A DNA stretch of 64,000 bases from Lentzea xinjiangensis. Its GTDB lineage: Bacteria > Actinomycetota > Actinomycetes > Mycobacteriales > Pseudonocardiaceae. The position numbers were made by a program, and so were the translations under genes. Below the pieces are notes generated by a model. The model was given only the letters and a program-made list of their open reading frames with translations. It had not been told where the DNA came from and ran no database searches. Positions 1 through 8,526 of this stretch are shown here, piece after piece. The number at the start of each line of letters is the position of its first letter. Position 1 is the first letter of the stretch. Location of the stretch: assembly GCF_900110955.1 (NCBI RefSeq), contig NZ_FOFR01000016.1, positions 124,001-188,000 on the forward strand, in the 5' to 3' direction.

Positions 1-2
1 CC

Positions 3-761
3 CACGTGGAAGCGGTCACCGACGCCACGAAGGCCCTCCGGGTGCTGCACCGCGCCATGGACGCCGGCCAGCCGCTGGACGCGGTCTTCCTCGACATCCG
101 CATGCCGGGCCTCGACGGGCTCGACCTCGCCCGCGTGCTGTCGCGGTTCGCGCAGCCGCCGCCCGTCGTGTTCGTGACGGCGCACCAGCAGCCCGCGGTG
201 GAGGCCTTCGAGCTCAAGGCCCTCGACTACCTGCTCAAGCCGGTGCGCCAGGAACGGCTCGCCGAGTCCGTGCACCGCATCGTGCACGAGGTCTGGGACT
301 CCCGGTCGGCGCAGGAGCCGGCCGCGGCCGCGCAGCCCGCGAACTCCACGCCGCCGGAGGTGGGTGACGAGGTCATCCCCGTCGAGCTCGGCGGGATCAC
401 GCGCTTCATCCGGCTCGCCGACATCCGGTACGTGGAGGCGCACGGCGACTACGCCCGGCTGCACACGGCGACCGGCAGCGGGCTGGTGCGCGCGGCGTTG
501 AACGGCCTGGAGGAGCGCTGGCGCAGCGCCGGGTTCGTCCGCATCCACCGCAGCCACCTGGTGTCGCTGGGGCACATCGACGAGATGCGGCTGGAGGACG
601 GCCACCTCAGCGTCACGATCGGCGGCGCGGTGCTGCCGGTCAGCCGCCGCCACGCGCGGCACCTGCGGCAGCTGCTCGTGCGGCGCGCGCGCCCGGCACC
701 GGGGACGGGACAGGCCACGGCCGCCGGAGGCGCGCAACCGAGGAACGGGCTGGGGTCGTGA
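3..761 (+). CDS. LytTR-family response regulator (5' partial)
   Basis: Two-component response regulator that enters the window already open; its first codons, including the acidic pocket of the receiver, lie upstream. About 100 residues of receiver domain are visible, with the phospho-acceptor Asp in FLDIRMPG, Thr in FVTAHQQ and Lys in YLLKPV. A linker of about 30 residues rich in Ala and Pro leads to a LytTR DNA-binding domain (roughly visible residues 120-230; IRYVEAHGDYARLHT, FVRIHRSHLVSL, LPVSRRH). The stop overlaps the next gene (GTGA). It sits in one operon with a LytS-type kinase 2.1 kb downstream, its likely partner, and the symporter between them is probably the regulated output or a co-sensor. 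Confidence 0.93.
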   Translation, partial: HVEAVTDATKALRVLHRAMDAGQPLDAVFLDIRMPGLDGLDLARVLSRFAQPPPVVFVTAHQQPAVEAFELKALDYLLKPVRQERLAESVHRIVHEVWDSRSAQEPAAAAQPANSTPPEVGDEVIPVELGGITRFIRLADIRYVEAHGDYARLHTATGSGLVRAALNGLEERWRSAGFVRIHRSHLVSLGHIDEMRLEDGHLSVTIGGAVLPVSRRHARHLRQLLVRRARPAPGTGQATAAGGAQPRNGLGS

Positions 762-1159
762 CCACGCCACCACCCCACAGGCCGGTGCCGCAGCCGACCC
801 AGCGTGTGGTGGTGACGAGCCCGCGCACGCGGGCGCCCCGCGCGCGCCGCCCGTACTCGGGCACGCGGGAGATCAACGAGCAGAGCGAGCTCGGCGCCGT
901 CTACATGCGCACGCTGATCAGGGCGCAGCGGCGGCTGGGCCTGTCGGTGTGCCTGGTGACGACCGGCGTGCTGGCCCTGCTGCCGCTGCTGTTCTCGCTC
1001 GAACCGGCACTCGGGAGGTTCCGGGTGTTCGGGCTCGGGCTGCCGTGGTTCCTGCTGTGCGTGGCGACGTTCCCGATGCTGCTGCTCGCCGGCTGGTTCT
1101 ACGTGCGGCAGGCCGAGCGCAGCGAGCGCGAGTTCGCGGAGCTGGTCGAACGTCCATGA
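758..1159 (+). CDS. Small two-TM membrane protein (DUF485-like) upstream of symporter
   Basis: 133-residue protein starting at GTG inside the previous stop codon. The first 50 residues are Pro/Arg-rich and cytoplasmic-looking; two hydrophobic stretches follow at about residues 62-82 and 92-113, then an acidic tail. Size, topology and position directly before a solute:sodium symporter match the DUF485-type subunits that accompany acetate permeases, although sequence similarity is weak by eye. Its stop overlaps the symporter start (ATGA), so the two proteins are made together. Function beyond a symporter accessory is not visible. Confidence 0.72.
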   Translation: MTTPPPHRPVPQPTQRVVVTSPRTRAPRARRPYSGTREINEQSELGAVYMRTLIRAQRRLGLSVCLVTTGVLALLPLLFSLEPALGRFRVFGLGLPWFLLCVATFPMLLLAGWFYVRQAERSEREFAELVERP

Positions 1160-2895
1160 CGAGTGGTTACGCCGTCGTGGCGGTGCTGGTCGTCGTCCTG
1201 GGCACGATCCTGGTCGGCGCCTACGGGCTGCGCGTCTCCCGCACCACGTCCGACTTCTACGTCGCCTCGCGCACGGTCTCCCCGTGGTGGAACGCGTCCG
1301 CGATCGGCGGCGAGTACCTCTCGGCGGCGTCGTTCGTCGGCATCGCCGGGCTGATCTTCGCCTACGGGCCGGACATGCTGTGGTTCCCGGTCGGCTACAC
1401 CGCCGGGTACCTGGTGCTGCTCACGATGGTCGCCGCTCCCCTGCGGCGCTCGGGCGCCTACACGTTGCCGGACTTCGCCGAAGCCCGCTTCCGGTCACGG
1501 GCCGTGCGCGGCGTCGCATCGGTCCTGGCGCTGGCGATCGGCTGGTTGTACCTGTTGCCGCAGCTCGAAGGCGCGGGGCTGACGCTGAACACCGTCACGG
1601 GCGCGCCGGACTGGGTGGGCGCGCTGATCGTCATGGTGGTGGTGACGGTGAACGTGATGTCCGGCGGCATGCGGTCGATCACGTTCGTGCAGGCGTTCCA
1701 GTACTGGCTCAAGCTCACCGCGATCACCGTGCCGATCGTGTTCCTCGTCGTCGTCTGGCAGGTGCACGGCGCGGAGTCGCTGACCGCGCCCGAGTACCCG
1801 GCCTTCCGGCAGGACACGGAAGTCACCTTCAACAACGACACGATGATCCACGCCGAGCGGTCCCTCGCCATCAGGGGCACCGGCGAGGTCGACGGCGTGC
1901 GCGTCGACGGCGGCTTCGTCCTGACCGACGGCTACCACCGCATCGGGCAGGGCTCGGAGTTCACGTTCCCCAAGGACGCCACCGTGCCGCACCTGTCCAC
2001 GATGGCCCACAACACCAACGAGTCGTGGGCCCTTCCGGAGTCCAGCGGCGCCGACTTCCCCCTGTACGGGGCGTACTCGCTCATCATCGCGACGTTCCTG
2101 GGCACGATGGGCCTGCCGCACGTGATCGTGCGCTTCTACACCAACCCGAACGGCACGGCCGCGCGGCGCACGACGTTGATCCTGCTCGGCCTGCTGTCCG
2201 TCTTCTACCTGATGCCGCCGGTGTACGGCGCGCTCGGCCGCCTCTACACCCCCGAGCTGCTGATGACGGGCCAGACCGACGCCGTGGTGCTCGTGCTGCC
2301 GGCCAGGGTGGTCGACGGCATCGGCGGCGAGCTGCTCGGCGCGCTGGTGGCGGGCGGCGCCTTCGCGGCGTTCCTGTCGACGTCCTCCGGACTGGTCGTG
2401 TCACTGGCGGGGGTGCTGTCGCAGGACGTGCTGCGGCTCGGCGGCGTGCGCGGGTTCCGCATCTCCGCGGTGCTCGCGGGCGTCGTGCCGCTCGCGATGA
2501 CGTTCGTGTCGACGGGCATGCCGGTCGCGGACATGGTCGGCCTGGCGTTCGCGGTGGCGGCGTCGTCGCTGTGCCCGTTGCTGATGCTGGGCATCTGGTC
2601 GAGCCGCACCACGACGGTCGGCGCCATCGCCGGCATGCTCGCGGGCGGGGTGCCCGCGCTGACCGCCGGTCTCGTCACGATGTTCACCGACACCGGCGAC
2701 GCCTGGTACGAGGTGCTGCTCTCGCGTCCCGCCGCCTGGACCGTCCCGCTCGGCTTCACGGTGATGTACGTCGTCTCCCTGCTCACCCAGCGGCACGTGC
2801 CGCCGGGCGTGCAGCGCACGATGGTCAAGCTCCACGCGCCCGAGAACCTCGGGCTGGACGGCTCCGGTCCCGGCTCGGGCGACGAGCGAAGCTAG
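1156..2895 (+). CDS. Sodium/solute symporter, cation-acetate symporter type (SSS family)
   Basis: 579-residue integral membrane protein of the SSS family, which imports small carboxylates such as acetate or pyruvate with Na+ or H+. Family signatures: DFYVASRTVSPWWNASAIGGEYLSAASF-like N-terminal core, then repeated hydrophobic helices with AGGAFAAFLSTSSGLVVSLAG near residue 400. A hydrophilic insert of about 100 residues (about 205-305) lies between helices, as in ActP-like members. The ATG at 1156 overlaps the upstream TGA and gives the standard N-terminus; an upstream extension in the same frame is Arg-rich junk. The flanking LytTR regulator and LytS kinase suggest transport is tied to sensing of the same solute. 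Confidence 0.93.
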   Translation: MTSGYAVVAVLVVVLGTILVGAYGLRVSRTTSDFYVASRTVSPWWNASAIGGEYLSAASFVGIAGLIFAYGPDMLWFPVGYTAGYLVLLTMVAAPLRRSGAYTLPDFAEARFRSRAVRGVASVLALAIGWLYLLPQLEGAGLTLNTVTGAPDWVGALIVMVVVTVNVMSGGMRSITFVQAFQYWLKLTAITVPIVFLVVVWQVHGAESLTAPEYPAFRQDTEVTFNNDTMIHAERSLAIRGTGEVDGVRVDGGFVLTDGYHRIGQGSEFTFPKDATVPHLSTMAHNTNESWALPESSGADFPLYGAYSLIIATFLGTMGLPHVIVRFYTNPNGTAARRTTLILLGLLSVFYLMPPVYGALGRLYTPELLMTGQTDAVVLVLPARVVDGIGGELLGALVAGGAFAAFLSTSSGLVVSLAGVLSQDVLRLGGVRGFRISAVLAGVVPLAMTFVSTGMPVADMVGLAFAVAASSLCPLLMLGIWSSRTTTVGAIAGMLAGGVPALTAGLVTMFTDTGDAWYEVLLSRPAAWTVPLGFTVMYVVSLLTQRHVPPGVQRTMVKLHAPENLGLDGSGPGSGDERS

Positions 2896-2908
2896 AAGGT
2901 GACGTGAA

Positions 2909-4084
2909 ATGCACGACTTCCTCACCGCTGCCGCGATCCTGATCGTCGGCGGAGCGGCCGTGCTCGTCCTGTGGCGGGGCACGCGCAACAAGCAGTCGCT
3001 CTCGACCGAGGCCCAGCGCGTCACCTACGAGACGCTGCACACCGCGTGGTCCGCCGCCCCTCCCCTGCGCGCCGGCCTGGTCCCCGACGCCGCGAAGAAG
3101 TCGGCCCGCCACCTGCGCACCCTGCTGGACACCCCCGCGCTCGCCCTGACCGACGAGACCGAGGTGGTCGCGTGGGAAGGCCTGTCCGAGCACCACTCGG
3201 CCGACGCGATGGCCCAGGCCGAGGACGTGTTCCTGACCGGCCGCACCCAGGCGTTCGACATCCGCTGCACCGAGCCGAACTGCCCGATCAACTGCGCGGT
3301 CGTGGCCCCGCTGACCGTCGAGGGCCGCGTGGTCGGCACGCTGGCCGCCTACTCGCGCGAGGCCTCCGCGGGCCTGGTGCGCGCGACGAACCAGGTGGCG
3401 CGCTGGGCGGCGGGCCAGCTCGAGCTGGCCGAGCTCGACCGCTCCCGCACCCGGCTGGTCGAGGCGGAGGTGCGCGCGCTGCGCGCCCAGATCTCGCCCC
3501 ACTTCATCTACAACTCGTTGTCCGCCATCGCCTCCTACGTCCGGACGAACCCGGAGCGCGCGCGGACCCTGCTGCTCGACTTCGCGGACTTCACCCGCTA
3601 CTCGTTCCGCCGGCACGGCGACTTCACGACGCTGGCCGAGGAGCTGCGGTCGATCGACCAGTACCTGGCGCTGGAACGGGCGCGCTTCGGCGAACGGCTG
3701 AAGGTGACGTTGCAGGTGGCTCCGGAGGTGCTGCCGGTGACCGTGCCGTTCCTGTGCCTGCAACCGCTGGTGGAGAACGCGGTGCGGCACGGCATGGAGG
3801 GCAAGGTCGAGCCGGGGCACATCCAGATCCACGCCGACGACAGCGGCGCCGAAGCGCAGATCACCATCGAGGACGACGGCATCGGGATGGACCCGGAGAA
3901 GCTCCGCCGCACGCTCGCCGGACAGGTCGACGAGTCCACCGGCATCGGCCTGGGGAACATCGACGAGCGGCTGCGGCGGGTCTACGGGGACGAGTACGGG
4001 CTCGTCGTGGAGACGGCGTGCGGGCTCGGCACGAAGATCACCGTGCGGGTGCCGAAGTACCAGGCGGGGATCAACGGCATGTAG
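2909..4084 (+). CDS. LytS-type sensor histidine kinase
   Basis: 391-residue kinase with an AAGGTGA ribosome site just before the ATG. One N-terminal membrane helix (residues 3-22) is followed by a GAF-like sensor region (about 60-170) with a CTEPNCPINC cysteine cluster. The His_kinase domain follows (ALRAQISPHFIYNSLSAI, phospho-His in SPHFIYN) and then a GHKL ATPase (LVENAVRHGMEG, DDGIGMD, GIGLGNIDERL). This is the partner class of LytTR regulators. The Cys residues might bind metal or sense redox state, which is inference. Confidence 0.93.
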   Translation: MHDFLTAAAILIVGGAAVLVLWRGTRNKQSLSTEAQRVTYETLHTAWSAAPPLRAGLVPDAAKKSARHLRTLLDTPALALTDETEVVAWEGLSEHHSADAMAQAEDVFLTGRTQAFDIRCTEPNCPINCAVVAPLTVEGRVVGTLAAYSREASAGLVRATNQVARWAAGQLELAELDRSRTRLVEAEVRALRAQISPHFIYNSLSAIASYVRTNPERARTLLLDFADFTRYSFRRHGDFTTLAEELRSIDQYLALERARFGERLKVTLQVAPEVLPVTVPFLCLQPLVENAVRHGMEGKVEPGHIQIHADDSGAEAQITIEDDGIGMDPEKLRRTLAGQVDESTGIGLGNIDERLRRVYGDEYGLVVETACGLGTKITVRVPKYQAGINGM

Positions 4085-4160
4085 GTGCCAAGCCGGGCCG
4101 CTCGAAAGCCGCCAAGACTGGTGCTGTGCGGGACGACCCGCACCCCCGTGCCGCTGCGAC

Positions 4161-4226
4161 GAGCGGTCATTCCCGCGGTGAGCGGTCATTCCCGCGATGA
4201 GCGGTCATTCCCGCGGTGAGCGGTCG
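4161..4226. repeat. 19-bp tandem repeat, three copies plus a partial
   Basis: The unit GAGCGGTCATTCCCGCGGT occurs at 4161, 4180 (GG to GA variant) and 4199, with nine further bases at 4218. It fills the gap between the convergent kinase gene and the minus-strand DUF4096 gene. Each unit contains GCGG...CCGC, so the transcript could fold; a role in termination is possible but unproven. Confidence 0.9.
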
Positions 4227-4280
4227 ACGACGCCGGGGCCGCCCTTGGTCAGGACGACCCCGGCGTGCGCGGGGAGAACC

Positions 4281-5027
4281 TCAGCCGGCGGCCTTCGCGG
4301 CCCGGCGGTCGGCCGCGTCCAGCACGGCCCGGATCCAGTCCAGCTCGTCGGCTCCGCAGGCGCCTTCGGCGGCGGCGCGGCGCAGGCGCACCCACAGCCC
4401 CAGGTCGGTCCACTCCTGGAAGCGCCGGTGCACGGTGGGCACGGTCACCCCGAACGAGGCGGGCAGGTGCCGCCAGGCGCAGCCGGACGACAGCACGAAC
4501 ACGATCGCCGTGAACACGGACCGGTTGCACACCCGGCCACGCCCGCCGCCCTGCCGGCGCACCTTGGCCGGCGGGATCAGCGGCTCGACGACGGCCCACA
4601 GGTTCGGCGAGACCAGCCGGGCGGAGAGCTGTTCGATGACGTCACCGCGGCCGGGCTCGGCGCTCGGCTCCGGCCACGAGGCGCGCATCCAGGAGTCCTG
4701 CCGCGCCGCGTCGGCGGGCCGCGGGTCCTGGCGGGCGGACTCGGCGCGCTGGCGGGAGCGGAGCAGGGTGGCGAGAGCCGCGTCCTCGGGCGTGGTGCGG
4801 CGCGGCGGGACGGCGTAGGCCGAGTGCTGCTGCGCGTGGCGGGCGATCTCGGCGCCCACGGTGCGGCGGAACGACGGGGCGGCCGCCAGGCGCGGGTCGA
4901 CCGGCTGGCCGTAGCGGACCGGGACCTGGCCCTGGCGTGGCGCGACGGGGCGCTGCGGCACCTGGCGGGGCGGGACCTGCCGCGCGAGGCGCGGGTCCGG
5001 GGTGCGTGCGAACTGCGAGTCGGTCAT
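4281..5027 (-). CDS. DUF4096 (IS5 transposase N-terminal) domain protein with long Pro/Arg-rich head
   Basis: 248 residues. The last 110 or so (SPNLWAVVEPLIPPAK, GRVCNRSVFTAIVFVLSSGCAWRHLP, VPTVHRRFQEWTDLGLW) match the DUF4096 domain that opens IS5-group transposases and recognises DNA. The first 135 residues are a disordered Pro/Arg/Gln-rich stretch not found in IS5 enzymes. The DDE catalytic domain is absent, the frame is open and ends naturally, and no terminal inverted repeats were seen nearby. This looks like a domesticated DNA-binding protein rather than an active insertion sequence; a recent decayed IS is the alternative. Confidence 0.75.
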   Translation of the reverse strand: MTDSQFARTPDPRLARQVPPRQVPQRPVAPRQGQVPVRYGQPVDPRLAAAPSFRRTVGAEIARHAQQHSAYAVPPRRTTPEDAALATLLRSRQRAESARQDPRPADAARQDSWMRASWPEPSAEPGRGDVIEQLSARLVSPNLWAVVEPLIPPAKVRRQGGGRGRVCNRSVFTAIVFVLSSGCAWRHLPASFGVTVPTVHRRFQEWTDLGLWVRLRRAAAEGACGADELDWIRAVLDAADRRAAKAAG

Positions 5028-5289
5028 GGGGTCCTCCGCCAGGACTTTTCCGTCAGGTGACAGCGCTCACAGTAGGAACGCGGCCGCGGAGGAAGTAAGT
5101 GCGAGAGGCCGGAAAGGCGATGAGCGGACGTGCGACGGCGACGCGCGGCCCGCCCTGTTGAGACGAGTGGCGCACGGTCTGCGACGAACGGATAACCGGT
5201 CGTGGTACCCGTCGCACGATCGAGTGATACCCGTTGATCACGGAGAGCACTCCACCGACCGGTAATGATCCAGTCGTTGACGCCTCGGT

Positions 5290-5305
5290 TACCGTTCGAA
5301 CTGTG
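5290..5305 (+). promoter_or_regulatory. Probable leaderless promoter of the pptH-like gene
   Basis: TACCGT at 5290-5295 fits a TAnnnT -10 element and lies exactly 7 bases before the GTG start at 5303, the spacing expected if transcription begins at the start codon. The same TACCGT-N7-GTG pattern precedes the genes at 12449 and 22640. No convincing -35 was seen. Confidence 0.5.
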
Positions 5306-6121
5306 AAGCTCTTGGCCACCAGCGACCTGCACGTCTCCTACCAGGACAACCGCCAGGCGGTGGAGACGATCGCCGCACCCGACCCCGCCGACTGGCTGAT
5401 CGTCGCGGGGGACATCGGTGAGAAGTTCGCCGACGTCGAGTGGACGCTGCGGACCCTGCGGCCCAGGTTCGCGAAGCTCATCTGGTCGCCGGGCAACCAC
5501 GAGCTCTGGACCACCAAGGACGACCCGAACCAGGCCCGCGGGGAGATGCGCTACAAGCAGCTCGTGGAGCTGTGCCGCAGCCTCGACGTCATCACGCCCG
5601 AGGACCCCTACGTCGTCTTCGAGGGGCCGAAGGGGCCGGTCACCGTCTGTCCGCTCTTCCTCGGTTACGACTACTCGTTCAGGCCACACGGCGCCACGGA
5701 CGTGGCATCCGCTCTGGCCATCGCCCACAAGGCCGGCGTCGTGTGCACCGACGAGTACTTCCTGCACCCCGACCCGTACCCGTCGCGGGACGCCTGGTGC
5801 CGGGCACGCGTGCGGGAGACCGAGGAGCGCCTGGCGCAGGTCGGCGGTCCGACGGTGCTGATCAACCACTACCCGCTCGTGCGCGACCCCACGTTCGTGC
5901 TGCGCTACCCGGAGTTCGCGCTCTGGTGCGGCACGGCGCTGACCGCCGACTGGCACAAGCGGTTCAACGCCGTCGAGATGGTCTACGGCCACCTGCACAT
6001 CCCCCGCACGACGCACTACGACGGCGTGCGCTTCGACGAGGTCTCGCTCGGCTACCCGCGCGAGTGGAAACCGCGCGGCACCACCAGGGTCAAGCTGCAC
6101 GACGTGCTGCGGGAGTCATAA
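5303..6121 (+). CDS. pptH: Metallophosphoesterase, phosphopantetheinyl hydrolase PptH-like
   Basis: 272-residue calcineurin-like phosphoesterase. Metal-binding motifs are in order: SDLHVSY (start), AGDIGEK, GNHELW, LINHYP and GHLHIP. In Mycobacterium tuberculosis the gene next to pptT (Rv2795c, PptH) is a phosphoesterase that strips phosphopantetheine from carrier proteins, undoing PptT; the same pairing is seen here, with the stop TAA touching the PptT-like ATG with no gap. GTG 5303 is chosen because a -10-like TACCGT lies 7 bases upstream; an in-frame ATG at 5234 would add 23 poorly structured residues. The function is inferred from motif and context. Confidence 0.82.
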   Translation: MKLLATSDLHVSYQDNRQAVETIAAPDPADWLIVAGDIGEKFADVEWTLRTLRPRFAKLIWSPGNHELWTTKDDPNQARGEMRYKQLVELCRSLDVITPEDPYVVFEGPKGPVTVCPLFLGYDYSFRPHGATDVASALAIAHKAGVVCTDEYFLHPDPYPSRDAWCRARVRETEERLAQVGGPTVLINHYPLVRDPTFVLRYPEFALWCGTALTADWHKRFNAVEMVYGHLHIPRTTHYDGVRFDEVSLGYPREWKPRGTTRVKLHDVLRES

Positions 6122-6760
6122 ATGCTGGAACAGCTTCTTCCCCCGCCCATCGCGGCGGTGGAGCGGTACGACGACGAACAGCCGGCCGACCTCTTCCCCG
6201 AGGAGGAGGAACTGCTCGGCAACGCCGTGCCCAAGCGCCGGTTCGAGTTCGGCACGGTCCGTGCGTGCGCGCGCGAGGCGATGGGGCAGCTCGGCGTCGC
6301 CCCCGCCGCCATCCTGCCGGGCCCGAAGCGCGAGCCGCTCTGGCCGGAGGGCGTCGCCGGCAGCCTGACGCACTGCGCCGGCTACCGCGCCGCCGCCCTC
6401 GCCAGGACGACCGACTTCCGGACCATCGGCATCGACGCCGAACCGCACGCGCCCGCACCGGACGGCGTGCTGGAGGCCATCGCGATCCCGGCGGAGCTGC
6501 GCCGCATGCCGGGGCTGAAGGTCGACGACCCGAAGATCTGCTGGGACCGGTTGCTGTTCAGCGCCAAGGAGACCACCTACAAGGCCTGGTACCCGATCAC
6601 CCAGCGCTGGCTGGGCTTCGAGGACGCCGACATCACGCTGAACGCCGACGGCACCTTCCACTCGCGCATCCTGCTGCCCGACGCCCCGGTCGCCGGGTTC
6701 CACGGCCGCTGGCTGGTGCAGGGCGACCTCCTCGTCACCGCCATCGCAGTGCCGGCCTGA
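6122..6760 (+). CDS. pptT: 4'-phosphopantetheinyl transferase (PptT/Sfp type)
   Basis: 212-residue PPTase that moves the phosphopantetheine arm of CoA onto serine of acyl or peptidyl carrier proteins, activating polyketide, NRPS and mycolic-type synthases. Family features: GSLTHCAGYRAA, the Mg-binding TIGIDAEPH (about residue 105) and FSAKETTYKAWYP (about 140-152). Its ATG starts directly after the TAA of the pptH-like gene, so the forward and reverse enzymes are expected to be co-translated. Since the window lacks a complete NRPS or PKS, its carrier substrates lie elsewhere in the genome. Confidence 0.92.
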   Translation: MLEQLLPPPIAAVERYDDEQPADLFPEEEELLGNAVPKRRFEFGTVRACAREAMGQLGVAPAAILPGPKREPLWPEGVAGSLTHCAGYRAAALARTTDFRTIGIDAEPHAPAPDGVLEAIAIPAELRRMPGLKVDDPKICWDRLLFSAKETTYKAWYPITQRWLGFEDADITLNADGTFHSRILLPDAPVAGFHGRWLVQGDLLVTAIAVPA

Positions 6761-6858
6761 AACCCCGTTTCGCGCGTTCCGGAACAGGGCACACGGGTGT
6801 CGCACTGATCAACGATGGTGCACAGTGGGGGTGAACCCTCGACCGCCGGGAGGCCACC

Positions 6859-8340
6859 ATGGGCGAGGATGTCGCTAAGCACGAGTTCACGCGCGAGGAC
6901 CGCACGCGGTACCGCACGAAGGTTCGGCGGTGCCTCGACGTGTTCGCGAGGATGCTGCGCGAGGCGCGCTTCGACTTCGAACGCCCCATGACAGGCCTTG
7001 AGATCGAGATCAACCTCATCGACGAGCAGGGCGACCCGGCGATGAAGAACCACGAGGCCCTCGATGTCATCGACGACCCGGACTTCGTGACCGAGCTCGG
7101 CCAGTGGAACATCGAGATCAACGTGGCGCCGCGCCGGCTCGCCGGCGGCGGCATCACCTCGTTCGAGGAGACCGTCCGCCGCAGCCTGAACTCCGCCGAG
7201 GAGAAGGCCCGCGAGGTCGGCGCGCACATGGTCATCAACGGCATCCTGCCGACCTTGCGCTCCAGGCACATCAGCCCGGACCTGCTCTCGGGCAACCCGC
7301 GCTACGCGCTGCTCAACGAGCAGGTGCTGGCCGCGCGCGGCGAGGACCTGCAGATCTCCATCGACGGCGTCGAGCGCCTGCACCTCACGGCCAGCTCGAT
7401 CGTCCCCGAGGCGGCCTGCACCAGCACGCAGCTGCACCTGCAGGTGAGCCCCGAGCAGTTCCCCGCCTACTGGAACGCCGCCCAGGCCATCGCGGGCGTG
7501 CAGGTGGCGGTCGGCGCCAACTCGCCCTTCTTCCTCGGCAAGGAGCTGTGGCGCGAGACCCGCATCGCGTTGTTCCAGCAGGCCACCGACACCCGCGGCG
7601 ACGAGCTCAAGGCCCAGGGCGTGCGCCCGCGCGTGTGGTTCGGCGAGCGGTGGATCAACTCGATCTTCGACCTGTTCGAGGAGAACGTCCGCTACTTCCC
7701 CGCGCTGCTGCCGATCTGCGAGGACGAGGACCCGCTCGCGGTGCTCGACAAGGGCGACACCCCGGCGTTGAGCGAGCTGAAGCTGCACAACGGCACCATC
7801 TACCGCTGGAACCGGCCGGTGTACGACGTGGTGCGCGACCGGCCGCACCTGCGCGTGGAGAACCGGGTGCTGCCCGCCGGCCCGACCATCGTGGACACGC
7901 TGGCCAACGGAGCGCTGTACTTCGGGCTCGTGCGGGCACTGGCCGAGGACGAACGTCCACTGTGGTCGCAGATGAGCTTCCAGGCCGCCGAGGAGAACTT
8001 CAACGCCGCCGCCCGCAACGGCATGGACGCGCAGATGTACTGGCCCGGCGTCGGCACGGTGCCGGTCGTCGAGCTGGTGCTGCGGCGGTTGCTGCCGCTC
8101 GCCCACGAGGGCCTGATCCGGTGGGGCGTCGACTCGGCAGAGCGGGACCGGTTGCTCGGGGTGATCGAGCAGCGCTGCCTGAGCGGCGTGAACGGCGCCA
8201 CCTGGCAGGCGCGGGAGTTCCACCGCCACTACGACCACTCGCACCTGGACCGGCCGGACGCGCTGCGCACGATGCTCAGGACCTACGTGGACCTGATGCA
8301 CGCCAACGAACCCGTGCACACCTGGCCCCTGTCCCCGTGA
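6859..8340 (+). CDS. Glutamate-cysteine ligase family 2 (GCS2) protein
   Basis: 493-residue ATP-dependent carboxylate-amine ligase of the GCS2 family. The MTGLEIEINLIDEQG start of the core, the glycine/Asn stretch WNIEINVAPRRL, TSTQLHLQVSPEQFPAYWNA, GANSPFFLGKELWRETR and PHLRVENRVLPAGPT are recognisable. Members make gamma-glutamyl bonds; substrate here could be cysteine or another amine. GGGAGG sits 6 bases before the ATG. Actinomycetes make mycothiol rather than glutathione, so a role in ergothioneine-type or gamma-glutamyl metabolism is possible, but no egt genes are adjacent. Transcribed alone. Confidence 0.88.
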   Translation: MGEDVAKHEFTREDRTRYRTKVRRCLDVFARMLREARFDFERPMTGLEIEINLIDEQGDPAMKNHEALDVIDDPDFVTELGQWNIEINVAPRRLAGGGITSFEETVRRSLNSAEEKAREVGAHMVINGILPTLRSRHISPDLLSGNPRYALLNEQVLAARGEDLQISIDGVERLHLTASSIVPEAACTSTQLHLQVSPEQFPAYWNAAQAIAGVQVAVGANSPFFLGKELWRETRIALFQQATDTRGDELKAQGVRPRVWFGERWINSIFDLFEENVRYFPALLPICEDEDPLAVLDKGDTPALSELKLHNGTIYRWNRPVYDVVRDRPHLRVENRVLPAGPTIVDTLANGALYFGLVRALAEDERPLWSQMSFQAAEENFNAAARNGMDAQMYWPGVGTVPVVELVLRRLLPLAHEGLIRWGVDSAERDRLLGVIEQRCLSGVNGATWQAREFHRHYDHSHLDRPDALRTMLRTYVDLMHANEPVHTWPLSP

Positions 8341-8526
8341 CTGGTGGCCGGGAAAACCAGGCGACCGCGACGAGCCCGGTGGGGCATCCTCACCTGTGAT
8401 GCCACTTACAACCACTGTGACACCGGCACCGCACCCGGCGGCGAGTGACGACGTGCCGCGGATCCGGCGTGAACACGCGTTCCCGATCCCCGCACGCGCA
8501 CGTGGTCCCGTGGTCCGGATGTCCTG

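Noticed and set aside
5277..5282. TTGACG as -35 for the pptH-like gene
   Set aside because: Only 7 bases from the -10-like TACCGT, far from the usual 16-18.
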